DNA from: Pampus argenteus
Lineage: Eukaryota; Chordata; Actinopteri; Scombriformes; Stromateidae
Direction: 5' to 3'
Assembly (NCBI GenBank): GCA_036937835.1
Contig: CM072864.1
Location: 4,961,001-5,025,000, forward strand
Length of the DNA: 64,000 nt
Shown one piece after another: positions 1 to 11,407 of the stretch. Position 1 is the stretch's first letter; each line of letters opens with the position of its first letter. The translations under genes and the position numbers were made by a program. The notes beneath the pieces were generated by a model that saw only the letters and a program-made list of their open reading frames with translations, made no database searches and was not told where the DNA came from.

Positions 1-2171
1 AACGACGCTCCATACAAGTGTGCATTGTGATGTTTCCTTATCCGGGGTTTACATCTATCCCAAAAAAAAATCTGATTTCTCAGAAACTTGATCCAGCTTT
101 GATAATAGCGAACATAAATTAATAAACAGGAAAGCCTATATCCAGACCGAGTGTTTGTCTGATAAGAATCACCACCTCACGAGGGCATGCTGGGCACAAA
201 AAATAGTCAAAAATGCACATTGATCACAATGTAAAGCTGCTCTGATCACCAAAAAAAGTTATCAGCTTTCCAAATCCTGTGTGGGCTGATGCCTTAAAAG
301 CCAGCAAATGTGTGAAAGCAGCAGGTAGAGCAACACACCGGGCATACAGCTAGACACTTTATCTTACCTGTCGAGATCCCACGACCTCCCTGTGTGCTCG
401 CTAGTGGTTTAGTCCAAGCGACAAAGTGCTTCCCCCACACCATCCACCTTCCATCTACGACAAGTTACAAGTTGCTGCTAACTTCTAAAGAGGAGTGAAA
501 AGAAAGCTCCAGCTCCTCCCCTCCCCTCCCCTCCCACTGAGAGCAAAGTTCAGCTTCCTGGTTTTGCAGGATGGTGGGGTAAAACTGTCCAAGGATTGAT
601 ACATGTGCTGAGGAAAGACGCAATGAAAAGGAAAGGAGTGGGCTTATAATGGGATGTTCTCCGCAGCGGTTATAGTACACCTGGCTGTCTCAGAGAGCAG
701 CACTAAGGAGACAAAGAAACTCGTTGGGCAACTTTTCAGGCAGCAGAGCTTTGAATGAAAACATGAATGACTTTACCTACTAGCTATTGTAGCAACCTCT
801 ACACATTAATAAACATTGTCAACATGTGAAAACCTCAATATATTTCATATTACAGTAATGTTTTAAGCAACAACTGCAACCATGTAGTAAATGTAAATTT
901 AGAGGCAAACTTAAAAGCATACAACTCAGTTTAATTTGTTGCAGGTTATAGGTTTTATGAGATTATATACTTTTGTTTTTTTGTAAATTTAGCAGATTGT
1001 ATTGTTGTGTTTTGTTCACATTGTAAAGGGATACTGTGCATCAAGTGTGTTTCCAGGTGTTGGAAAAAAGGTTGTATAAAGCGTTTTTGTGGCTCTCTGC
1101 TTCAGGCTACATTAGCCGCTGCTGCCATAACAACCTCAAAATCTGTATGATCAAGTGAACTGAGTTGAGTTGCACTGTGGGTAATGACGACAACCCTTAG
1201 ATCCCTTTTCTTTATTATCGTCTATGGTGAGTCGGATAATGTTATAGGAGTCCAACAGCTAAATTGGTGGAGTACAACTTTAATTCAAGTTGTTTTGTAA
1301 TATTGACCTGATTTTATGATATTTTATTGTACTTTATCAGGTTGTATTGTTGCATTTCCTGCAACAGGGAAACCGTTTATAACATACTGACTACAGCCCA
1401 ACCAATAAATCAGAAAAAAAAGGTCAGGATTTATTTATGGAATATAATAATGAAGACAGATAATGAAATTTCAACTGCATCTTTACTTCAGGCATCAAAT
1501 TGCCAGTGTTTTGATGTGGGCACTTATGTTGGTTTTTTTTTTGGATGTCGGGATGCGATTGTTTAGTTTTATATCGGACGTCTCGTGTTTGTCTTTTAAC
1601 ATCTCGTGGCCATGTTGGAAATGAGTGTTTTCACTTGAACATGTTGTTCATGTTAACATTTCAGTGTTTGCTGACTAAATATGTTCATACTTTCCTTATT
1701 TCAAAGTCATCAGCAGCATAAATAAATAAAGGGTTATGTATTTACACTTTTATATTGGGAAATAAAAAAGTAGTTGTAATAGTTGGGTTTGTTTGTTTTT
1801 TTTTGGTACACTTGATTAATTAAATCTGAAAATTTGAAGTTTCTAAAAGCCTAAAAAGAAAAAGCTATACGCCAACATTAACACCGAACATTGATCCGAA
1901 AGCAACAGAAACCATTATTACATTTGAATATGTATTATTAATAAATACATAAAGACTGGTTATGAGATGATATGTTAATTCATTTCCAAATTCCCTCCGA
2001 GGAAGTTTATTCAGTAAGAAGATCAAACAGCACAATACAGAACAGAAGTGAACCAGAAGATCACAGAGCCAAGAAATAAGATACAACTAAAGAAAAAACA
2101 TCATACATATCAAGAAAATACTTTATACATCAAATGATAAAGCATAAATAATACAATCCTACTGAAATAAA
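1..2171. other. left-end spacer, no gene recognised
   Basis: AT-rich non-coding DNA. The only structured piece is a C-rich tract at about 515-537 (repeated CTCCC), which is G-rich on the minus strand and could fold as a G-quadruplex. Short open frames here have neither splice signals nor recognisable protein sequence. The first 700 bases are less AT-rich and could belong to the 5' region of a gene lying to the left, but I see no coding sequence to support that. Confidence 0.5.
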
Positions 2172-2624
2172 AGTAATGTGATCCTGATGGAGTCAAAGTA
2201 CTGCAGTAACAGTACATAAGTATTGTGATCTTGATGTAGTTAAAGTACTGCAGTAACAGTATATAAGTATTGTGATCTTGATGTAGTTAAAGTACTGCAG
2301 TAACAGTACATAAGTATTGTGATCTTGATGTAGTTAAAGTACTGCAGTAACAGTATATAAGTATTGTGATCTTGATGTAGTTAAAGTACTGCAGTAACAG
2401 TACATAAGTATTATGATCTTGATGGAGTTAAAGTACTGCAATAACAGTACATAAGTATTATGATCTTGATGTAGTTAAAGTACTGCAGTAACAGTACATA
2501 AGTATTGTGATCTTAATGGAGTTAAAGTACTGCAGTAACAGTACATAAGTATTGTGATCTTGATGTAGTTAAAGTACTGCAGAAACAGTACATAAGTATT
2601 GTGATATTGATAGAGTTAAAGTAC
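2172..2624 (+). repeat. 47-bp minisatellite, about 9.6 copies
   Basis: Nine full units and one partial unit of 47 bp start at 2172, 2219, 2266, 2313, 2360, 2407, 2454, 2501, 2548 and 2595. Each has the core TGATCTTGATGTAGTTAAAG followed by TACTGCAGTAACAGTACATA. In the first half, units ending in GTACATA and GTATATA alternate, so the array also has a 94-bp dimer period. The last units are more diverged. A single copy of the same unit lies in reverse orientation at about 28874-28908. Confidence 0.95.
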
Positions 2625-2739
2625 CAGATAACTCTGAGTTTAAGTATAAAGTGGCACCAAATGGAAATGTTCAGGTAAAGTACAAGCACCTGAAAACAGT
2701 ATTAGAGTGAATGTCTTTACTTGTATTCGCTGTGTGTAT

Positions 2740-3179
2740 CAGAGTGATGCTGTAGTACCTCCACCTGCCGGTAGGTGGCTCTGTGATTAGCAGCAGCTTC
2801 CTGTGTGTTTCCTGACTTTAGCACCGGGAAGTTGTAACACAGCTAGTTTCTATCAGGGAGCACTTGTTGTCTATATAACTTGTTTCTGCTGTTCTGGATA
2901 AGGGGCTGAATAAAAGTAACACCGCGCTGTTACTTTGTCGCTACGGCTGTTGTTTCACCTGGCTCCTCTGGCCGCAGCACTGCGGCTAATTTAATGCTAA
3001 CTCAATGCAAACATTTAGCGTTAGCACTTTGTAGGCTACATGTCTAGGGCTTTATCGGACTGACAGACACTGTTGTGTGGATGCAGACGTATCTATCTGA
3101 ACACCTTTTCAGGCAATGGACATAAATGTGTCACCATGAACTGTAAATATTGAGCTGCTCTCTGATGTTAGCTTAAAAT
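2740..3179 (+). promoter_or_regulatory. pex10 promoter and 5' UTR region
   Basis: This stretch directly upstream of the pex10 start codon is richer in GC and CpG than the DNA to its left. It has an ETS-like core (CCGGGAAGT) near 2823 and no obvious TATA box. The leader just before the ATG holds no other good start. Assignment as promoter is inferred from position and composition only. Confidence 0.4.
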
Positions 3180-6100
3180 ATGCCACTTGCTCCTGCTAAC
3201 CAGTCCCAGTTTATTCGGTCCAGTCAAAAGGACGAATATTATCAAACGTACCTGAGAAACAACGCCAACCAAGCTTTTCAGACACTAGCTGGTAGGTTTT
3301 GTTCAAGATTAACACACTTGCTTTTTTTTAATGAATTCACTTTAGCATGTAGCGTTAGCTTTAAATGTAGTCTCTGTCCCTTAGTCTGGGTATGTGCAGA
3401 ACTCATAAAATCATACACTATAATATTTAACGGATATTTGGCGGTTAACCAGGTGTATATTTGTCAAACCAACCAGCTAATCTTCATCCTTTAAAAACTT
3501 TCTTCTTGCAAATATGAAAACTACAGTTTGGAAACACTTCTGATAACATAAAGCATAAATCTCACCCCCGTCTTCCTCGTTTCTGGTGTTTCTGGTGCGG
3601 CCGGTGCTGCCCCCTTGAGGCTGGAGGACAAGCCGCACTTTTAAATCTTTTATTTATTATTTTAAATGAGCTTGTTGAACTTTTTCTTTTCATTGTAGGG
3701 TCCAGAAGATGGCTGGACTGGAGGAAAGAGATAGAGCTGCTGTCAGACCTTGCATACTACGGTTTAACCACACTCTCAGGTAAACTGCACGAAATGTCAC
3801 TTTATGTATGTTCGTATTATAAAAACATCTTGATTTGTGATGTTGTCCTCTCCCCAGGTTACCAAACTCTGGGTGAGGAGTATGTTAACATCATCCAGGT
3901 GGACCCCAGTCAACGTCGGATCCCTTCCCGGGTCAGACGAGGCCTCTTTGTCTTCTGCCATGCCTTCCTGCCGTACCTGCTGGACAAGGTCCTGGTGTGT
4001 CTGGAGAACGAGCTGGAAGGCGGCCAGGACCGCGGCGTCAGGCGGCAGCAGGCAGCGTCCGGGCCATGGAGCCTGGAGTCATGGCTGAAGAGGTGGATCC
4101 AGCAGGCAGTGGGGCTGTTGTCAGAGCCCCAGAGGAGGGCGTGCCTGCCGGGCGTGTTTGTCCTCCAGCAGGGCCTGACCCTCCTGCACCGACTCCATGT
4201 GGCTCTGTTCTATATCAGCGGCTCCTTCTATCACCTGTCCAAGAGGATGTCCGGTATCAGCTATGTAGGTGGTTTTTATCACTATTTCAGTCATTTATCA
4301 AAGAAAACATTCTGTGTTTGCAGCTTCTCTAAATATAAGTTGATTATTAAGGAAATTGACCAAGAGATGAATTGACATACACACTACATAAACACATGCA
4401 AAGCTCAAAGGGTGGAAACAATATTATGAATTATTTTTCCATATACTGTATGCCATTCAGTAGTTGGTTTGACTTAAATATCATAACACAAATGTCTGTG
4501 TAAATAAAGTTTAAAAAATAGATTAAAAAAAGATCAAAAACATTGATCCACATAATATTCCATATGTAATACCACTGTGTCATCATATTCATAAAAGTAA
4601 AACTTGATGAAAACCTCGAGTTTTGAAACTTCGACCAACAAGTTTGAAGTTTGATGATCAGACAGGGTTCAGTATGAGATGCACAGTAATGATTTGCTCC
4701 TCTGTTTTTCTCATGGATCCTTTGATTTTATTTTTTTGTTTTTTGTTTAATCTATGTGCATAGGTTCTGCTCTGGCAGCTGTGGCCACATTATATTTACG
4801 TGTCTGGCTTATATGCATCATTGTTGCATTCTTTTTCTATTCCTAGAGGCAGGTAGTTTAGATATGTCAACTGCAATCCTGACAACACTGTTGTTTCTGT
4901 TAATTTAGTTCAGAATTGTAGATATAATATGTTTAAGATATATTCCAGCAGAGATATTTATATTGGTTTTACACTTTTATTGTGTGTGTAGCTGCGTGTA
5001 TCGGGCGTGGGCAGTGATGACAGCACCATCAGGAGCTGCTACAGGCTGCTGGGAGCAGTGTCCTCCCTCCAGCTGCTCATCACTGTGTGTCTGCAGCTCA
5101 ACAACTTCAGACAGAGACAGAGAGCCAGAGAGGAGTGGAAGCTCTACAGGAACCTCGCTGCCAGGTATACCTCCGCTGTGTCATAGAGCTCCATCGTGCT
5201 GAAACGATTAAAACAGATCAATGAGTCACACTGTTGCACCCGGTGACATGATCCTTCATCACCATAAACACACACACTGTAGTTTATTTTGACTCAGTAA
5301 AACACACAGTATCCTGCCGCCAAAGATACTAGAGCATCACGTGTGTATTAATCCTCCACTGAAAATAGTCCTGAAACAAAACATGGAAGTGGAAAATTTG
5401 TGATTTTCAGATCATTTCTTTTGGTTTGTCAGCTGTAGTAAATCTTAACCATATTCATACACAGTCAAGATTTCCACTTTTCACCGTTCAAGTACTGTAG
5501 TTTTCATTAATGTGTGTGTGTGTGTGGTTGTGTGTGTGTGTTCAGTCCTCAGCACACACCGGCCTCAGGGTCCAGAGCTGCCCGCTGTATCCTCTGCCTG
5601 GAGGAGAGGAGACACCCCACCTCCACTCCCTGTGGACACCTCTTCTGCTGGGAGTGTATCACAGAGTGGTGCAACACCAAGGTCAGACTCACATCATGAT
5701 CTTTTCAACAAGTGCCTCTAAAACTGTACCTTTATTATTATATTCAGTGTTGGGAATAAAAGAGATTTAATAAAATATAATTTAGAAATAAAATAGAATT
5801 ACCGTATGTGATTTTAAAAGGCGTCAGGTTTTAAGCTTTTCTTATTGTTGGTTAATCAGGCGGTTGTTCAGTGTGCCTGTTATAAAACGCTCAGCTCAGT
5901 GCAGTTAGTTAAAGGACCAGTTCACAATTTTTCAAATCTGTCTAAAAACAATAGTCAGGAGCCCAAATGCACATTGAAACATGTTTCTCTTCCTCTAAAC
6001 AAGATCTCTTCATAATGCACTTACAGTGTAATTGATGGAGGACAAAATCCACAGTCCACATCATCCTCCTGTGCAGGAATATATTTAAAAATGAAATCAC

Positions 6101-6388
6101 TGATGATGACGACTCATAGAAGCTTCACATCTACTTTAAATGACTGTGTGGACACACTGTGGATTTTAACCTCCATCACTTACACTGAAAACACATTTGA
6201 AGCAGATCTTTTAGCAGGAAAAGTAGTGAGCTTTAGTAAATCTTTTATGAATGTGCCAACATCTACTTTTCTCAATGCACCTGTAAGATTGTCACGTGTG
6301 TCTGTTTTCCTTCCTACAGGCAGAGTGCCCCCTGTGTCGGGAGAAGTTGCAGCCTCACAGACTCGTGTACCTGAGGAACTACAGATAG
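3180..6388 (+). CDS. pex10: peroxisome biogenesis factor 10 (RING E3 ubiquitin ligase)
   Basis: Six coding exons: 3180-3291, 3699-3779, 3858-4264, 4992-5164, 5546-5681 and 6320-6388. They join in phase into a 325-residue protein, the length of human PEX10. PEX10 sits in the peroxisomal membrane with PEX2 and PEX12 and ubiquitinates the import receptor PEX5 so that it can be recycled. The N-terminal block (SQKDEYYQTYLR, then RRWLDWRKEIELLSDLAYYG, then GYQTLGEEYVNIIQVDPS) is characteristic of the family. Exons 5 and 6 encode the C-terminal C3HC4 RING: CILCLEERRHPTSTPCGHLF continuing to the final CPLCR. The protein ends YLRNYR. Intron 4 ends in a TG tract directly before the acceptor at 5545. 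Intron 5 carries a MITE fragment. A polyadenylation signal AATAAA lies at 6591. Confidence 0.96.
5909..6230. mobile_element. MITE-like dispersed repeat in pex10 intron 5
   Basis: It begins TTAAAGGACCAGTTCACAAT and continues with phrases (ACAATAGTCAGGAGCCCAAA, GGATTTTAACCTCCATCACT) that recur with variation at about 33290-33570, 40055-40315 and 62775-63000, and as pieces at 18265-18610 and 55432-55470. No open frame is present. I recognise the family as a widespread non-autonomous teleost element; its superfamily is not clear from the sequence. Confidence 0.7.
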
Positions 6389-7825
6389 CACACACTGAAT
6401 ATACACAAACACACACACACACACATGCAGGCAGGCTCTCAGGAACAATATTTTCTAGCAGTTTCACTGAACATACATAAATACAACCTTCGTGTGCTCA
6501 TGATTCTTTCTTTAAATTGATTACTTTGCCTTTTTTTAGAGGGAGTTGTTAATTTAGAATTTTCTTTTGGATTGTATCAGTCTGATCATAAATAAATATA
6601 TGAATGTGAACAAAGACAACAGCACTTCAGCCAGTTGTTTTCTGTCATTAACAGCCTGTTGTATGATGGAAGCTTAACATTAAAGTTGCATTAACTGAAC
6701 CTTTTTTTTATTCTGTGCTTCTTTTCAACAGAAACAAGTAGTGAACACAACACTGACTCAAACGGTAAAGTTTCAGCTGGACAACTAAACAATGAGCTGA
6801 AACTCTGTAGCTTCGTCACTACACACAACACAGCACATCGTCATTTGATCCAGTGTTATATTAAAAACTGTCTTCCTTTCTACTCTGTAAGGTGGAAACA
6901 CACCTGCTTAACAGATTTATGTAGTTGGTTTAAATATTATTGTTCTTTATTGTTCTATTCTTCCCTCTAACTCAACTTCAGTGTACAGTGAATATTGTCT
7001 TTATTCTCACTGTGGTGCCTGAGGTCATATGAAACCCAGATATGTCATATTCTATTCTACTGTGAGTCTAATCCAGAAGACAAATTGCTGCAAAATATAG
7101 ACCATGTGACCCCGTGTATGAACAAGTGTGAAGCAGCTCCTCTTTAAGAGTGAACTTAAGCAGGACAATCAAGCTGGTTTTTCAGGTATGGAAAGAGGTT
7201 TAGGAAGCGGTGAGGAACTATGTCAACATGACCCGAGGGTGCTGATACACATCAGATAAAACTCAGCTTGTAACAATAGCAGCAATTCATCCGCTGAGAA
7301 GAAGCTTCCTGCTGTATTAAAAGAGCAAAGAGATGGATGAGGAGTCATCAATCTTCTCATATGTTAGGTTAATGCTCCTTTCATTGTTTTCAATATTTTT
7401 CAATTATTTAAATATGTATTGTAAACCAATCAAAAATAATAATAACAACAAAACAATATTGGATCATTTCTTTTGTGTGTGTTGTGTTTATGTGTAACAG
7501 TAATCTCTGTTAAATTAAGACCTTGATGAGACACTTAAATCTGCAAAAGTGGCAGCATTAGATAATACTGCAGATGATTAGGTGATTCATTTCTACTTTA
7601 ATTATGCAAAGTCCCCAATAGAAATGCAGCATTCATTTATTTTTAGTGGGGTTTTTCACTCAAACTCTATACTGATCCTGGATCAGAGGCGTTTTCTGAA
7701 TTAGAGTTGGCACCGCACTGACATAACATTATGGATGTTACTCATATGTAATGTATAATAATGTCAGGAGACCTAACCTCAACCATAACGGTAGTTCTTA
7801 TCGTAACCTGACAACTTGACAATAG
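6389..7825 (+). other. pex10 3' UTR and spacer
   Basis: The first 200 bases are the probable pex10 3' UTR, with a short CA run at 6407-6425 and an AATAAA signal at 6591. The rest is AT-rich and shows no conserved reading frame, RNA gene or repeat that I recognise. Confidence 0.5.
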
Positions 7826-8086
7826 AACTGATGTCCTGAATCAAGTAAAGGAGTTCAAGTATCTTCTGGTTTTTTTGTTTGTTGAGTGAGGGTAAGACTG
7901 AAGCAGACACTGACAGGTAAACTGATGCAGCCTCAGCCTTGTATTGTGATTGCCATGGTGACGGGTCTGACCCTGAGAAGGCAAAGAAGTCAAGACGGTG
8001 GATACAACAAAAGGACTCTCCTTGACAGCCGGCTGAGGTTGTTTTGACATGTGGTTAAGATGCCTACTGGATGCCGGACATATACA
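7826..8086 (+). mobile_element. degenerate LINE (reverse transcriptase 3' part) relic
   Basis: The stretch reads as a decayed version of the RT-downstream region of a common fish non-LTR retrotransposon. Phrases such as AGGAGTTCAAGTATCTTCTG, GAGTGAGGGTAAGACTGAAG and GGCTGAGGTTGTTTTGACAT then TGGTTAAGATGCCTACTGGA follow the order seen in intact copies. The frame is broken by stops and small indels, and a large part between the two blocks is missing. Family assignment is from memory of the consensus. Confidence 0.65.
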
Positions 8087-9520
8087 CATACATCATTATG
8101 TGACAAAACAACTGAACTTCATCCCCAATGATTCTTGTCTAACAACAACAATGTTCAGCATAATCCGAAGATCTTGTTCATCACACAACAACACGAAACA
8201 TCAACAGATTAATGACTTTCCAGAAACTTTCTTGTTTCTTCTTCTTGTGGCCCAGACCGACTGGCAGCACTCAAACGTGTTTACATCTGAACATTCAGTC
8301 CCGACTCACTCTTGCTCTCTTGCTGACATACACTGCTGTCATCCTGGCTAATTGGCTTTTTCCCTCCCGCCGAGAATATGGCTGACGCCTGGAAGCAGAT
8401 GCTGCCAGGCTCTGGCTGATCTCTGAGCTTCATCCTTTCTAATAGAAACACACTAGGAGCATTGATGGATAGCTGCTGGGTTTTTTTTCTTCCCTCTTCT
8501 CTCTCTCCTCGTCATTCACAGCTGGGTAGGATTTAATATGTTTAATTACCGCCCTGGAAAGAGTATTCATTTTGAAAATATGAAACTTTTCCTTCTGTTA
8601 AAACAGGTTCTGTTGGGAGGCGACAGAGGAAACGTTGTGAGATGCAGACTGATCTCCACTTAGTGGACAGGAAGAGAATGCAGGCTGTGTGCTTTATAAT
8701 GCTGCATTTACCATAAAGAAAGCAACTGCATCCATTCTGGTATATGTTTTATTAAAAAAAAAATAGAAAATGTATTGAATAGATATACTCACTTTCTTAG
8801 GACCACCAAACAGCTCTTTTATGAAGCTTATACATTTTCAGTTTTTGTTGAATCAGGTCAGAAAGGTGATAATTCTTACTAAGGAACACTTTTCAGTAAT
8901 AGTTGAATAAGTTCAATAATAGTCGACGAAAACAGAAAGTGATATAAGATGTTGTTATTGGATTACATTAGATAGCTCAGTGAGTGTATATATGCACTCA
9001 TACATATTTGGATACCTGTAGTTGTGTTATATGTGTAGTTTCATATATTTCCACTAGATGGTGCTTCTTCAACTTCAACATCAACTATTTCTGAATACAT
9101 AGGTTTTTACTCATCCACCCTGCTGTATGTGAATGAATCTGCTCTTATAACTTGCTAAAGGAGCTTTCAGGTTTCCCTTCACCCTAAGAGATATGTAAGT
9201 ATTTATTGACTCATGTTATGAGTGTGTGTGTGTGTGCGTGTGTGTGTGCGTGTGTGCGTGTGCGTGTGCGTGTGTGTGTGTGAAGCAAGAGGGCACCTTT
9301 GTGTCTCAATCACATCTGAGTTACAACTCTGAAGAGGAAGTATCGCAACTTCTCGTTTCTTTTTATTTCTCCAACGAAAATAAAAACATTTCTAGTGTCG
9401 ACATTTTAATTTCAAATTACATTTCAGTCAACCATCTACATTTATTATTTTATTTATTTTTTTAACGTGTTGGTTAAAAAAAAAGGCTCAGCTCAGGTTT
9501 GTAAGATACTCTACGAGCCT
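8087..9520. other. spacer with TG microsatellite
   Basis: Non-coding, AT-rich. A TG/CG-interrupted microsatellite lies at 9222-9282. Several TTTATT hexamers at about 9440-9456 read AATAAA on the minus strand and would serve as polyadenylation signals for the TMEM272-like gene, whose stop codon is at 9523-9521. Confidence 0.6.
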
Positions 9521-10504
9521 CTACGTGAGTTTCATGAAACCATAGAAGCAGATGGTCATGAACAAGGACTTTCCTACAACCACATAGACCAGCGTGGTGG
9601 TCCAGAAAGCAAACAGGTACACCGTCCGGTTACAGTAAAGCAGCTGACGTGCTTGTGGAGGTTTGAGATGAGCTCTGCTTGTTTTATTGCTGACGGCCAA
9701 CTTTTGAATCAGCTTCATTAAAGTCTGGTCATTTCTGGAGATCAACGTGTGGTTCTGGTCCTGGTTCTGCAAGGTGAGATTGAGCTTGTTATCAGGAGGT
9801 GCAGGATAAATGTTCTTGTTGTAGTTGGGTGGATGTACAGAATAAATCTGGTAACTACCTGAGGACAGAAAGAGAAAAAAAAAGGTACAATCAGGTATCA
9901 TAAATCTTTAATAACGAGGTTCACTTTGTGTGTTTAATGATTTGTATGATTTCTTCCGCTTCCTCTGTCTCCTTAAACCGTCAGCCCTCCCTTCATAGAA
10001 CGGTTGGAGTAATGGCATTGAACTTTAACAACCTGTCTTATAGGAACGATGGGAGGAAGCTGGTACCATCCTGCAAGTGATGCCTTCTAGTTCAGAGAGA
10101 TCAGACCCCATAACTTGTCTCTGTATTGCATATTCTTTAATAATTTCTTTAAGAGTTGTTAATGAGTCTCCTCACAATACTTTTTTTGCCTCAAAAAACA
10201 TCCAGTTACGTAATAAATGTGAGTCCAATACAAAGCATCACAAACATTCATGGACAGTTTAATACAGAGCTATATATTGATCTATAGATCCTCGAGTGTC
10301 ACTTACCATAAAAGAACCAGATGAAGAACATCAGGAACAGGATGAAAATACACAGTAAGTAGATGGTTTTGTCAAGCAACGCCGGACAAAGGAGCCTCGG
10401 TAAGGCAAACAGGCCGATCATGAGCAGAGCCCACATCCCAGACACCATCACGTACACTGGGATAACAGGTGCCACGGGACACTCGTACAGGTACGCAGCA
10501 CCTG

Positions 10505-10553
<49 letters not shown>

Positions 10554-11407
10554 CAGAGGTATAGACAAACTGTAATTGCAAACATTTAAGTGGAGTTCAG
10601 TGATTTTTTTTCCCCATTTTGGTTAAGAATATGTTTTAAATTAACTCATATATTTAAGTTTCATCTATAATTAAAATTAAGGGACGTACAAGCATTAAAA
10701 GAGCAATTTTCAAACAGCACTCAGACTCTGATTTCTTTATATTTCAGATATTTATTTTCCCTTCTCGTTCAGTTCTTCTTCTCTTCCACAAAACAAATGA
10801 ATGATTCTTACCAGATGGGTTATTTAAGTAGGGAAAAAAATAAGACATAAAAAAAAATTTAATTTATAATCACTACAAATCAAAAGAGGTTTGACGGTGG
10901 CTCAGAGCTCTTCTACCAGCTGAGACAATTACTGCCTCAATCAGCTGATTGTCAACAATTAATCTCAAATCATTTCTAATTAATCTATTTCACATCCTAA
11001 TGTTTCATTATAATTATGCAGAATTCATCAAAGATATTATAATTTTAGCTGCCATCGCTGCATCACTTGCACAGTAAGTATCTAATTCATTTTTGATGAT
11101 TTTCTGTTTAAACTGGGGAAACATATAGGATGGTAGAAGGTGGTTTAAAAAACATATAAATTACATAACAATAATTATCATCTCTTAAAAAATGAGAAGA
11201 AAGGACGTGATTGGCTCACTTACCTATAGAGATCTGGGCAATTGGAAAAGCTGTTATAAGGATAGTGGTTAATCCTAGAGGAGGGTATATAGACAGTGAA
11301 TTAAAAATGAAATATAAACAAAACCAATCTATCTATTATTACTTATAATCAATAAACATACCTGAGCCAAATAAGATGCATAAGAAATCCAGAGAGTTTC
11401 CTGCCAT
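9521..11407 (-). CDS. transmembrane protein 272-like
   Basis: Four coding exons on the minus strand: 11407-11362, 11274-11224, 10501-10307 and 9858-9521. They join in phase (46+51+195+338 nt) to a 209-residue protein. The chain runs MAGNSLDFLCILFGSG, a first hydrophobic segment (TTILITAFPIAQISIG), the motif AYLYECPVAPVIPVYVMVSG leading into a second membrane segment, a third (LLCIFILFLMFFIWFFYG), then a loop with PPNYNKN and two NxT sites, and a fourth segment after YCNRTVYLFAFWTTTLVYV. The CP-x-P-x-IP-x-Y and PNYNKN...YCN-TxYLFAFWTTTLVY pattern matches the TMEM272-like proteins that are expanded in fish; function is unknown. The start is the first methionine before the hydrophobic core. A longer N-terminus from upstream exons is possible. 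Exon 3 has its acceptor against a long TG tract. Confidence 0.82.
10507..10552 (+). repeat. CA microsatellite at a splice acceptor
   Basis: About 23 CA units, which are TG on the minus strand and form the tract directly before the acceptor of the third coding exon of the TMEM272-like gene. Confidence 0.95.

Noticed and set aside
2172..2624. Regular repeats resembling a CRISPR array
   Set aside because: The units are directly adjacent with no unique spacers, and the genome is clearly vertebrate; it is a minisatellite.
3794..4375. A 193-codon frame read as a stand-alone gene
   Set aside because: Its middle is pex10 exon 3; both ends run into introns past good splice sites.
9226..9465. Frame starting with Cys-Val repeats
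   Set aside because: It is a translation of the TG microsatellite plus AT-rich spacer.
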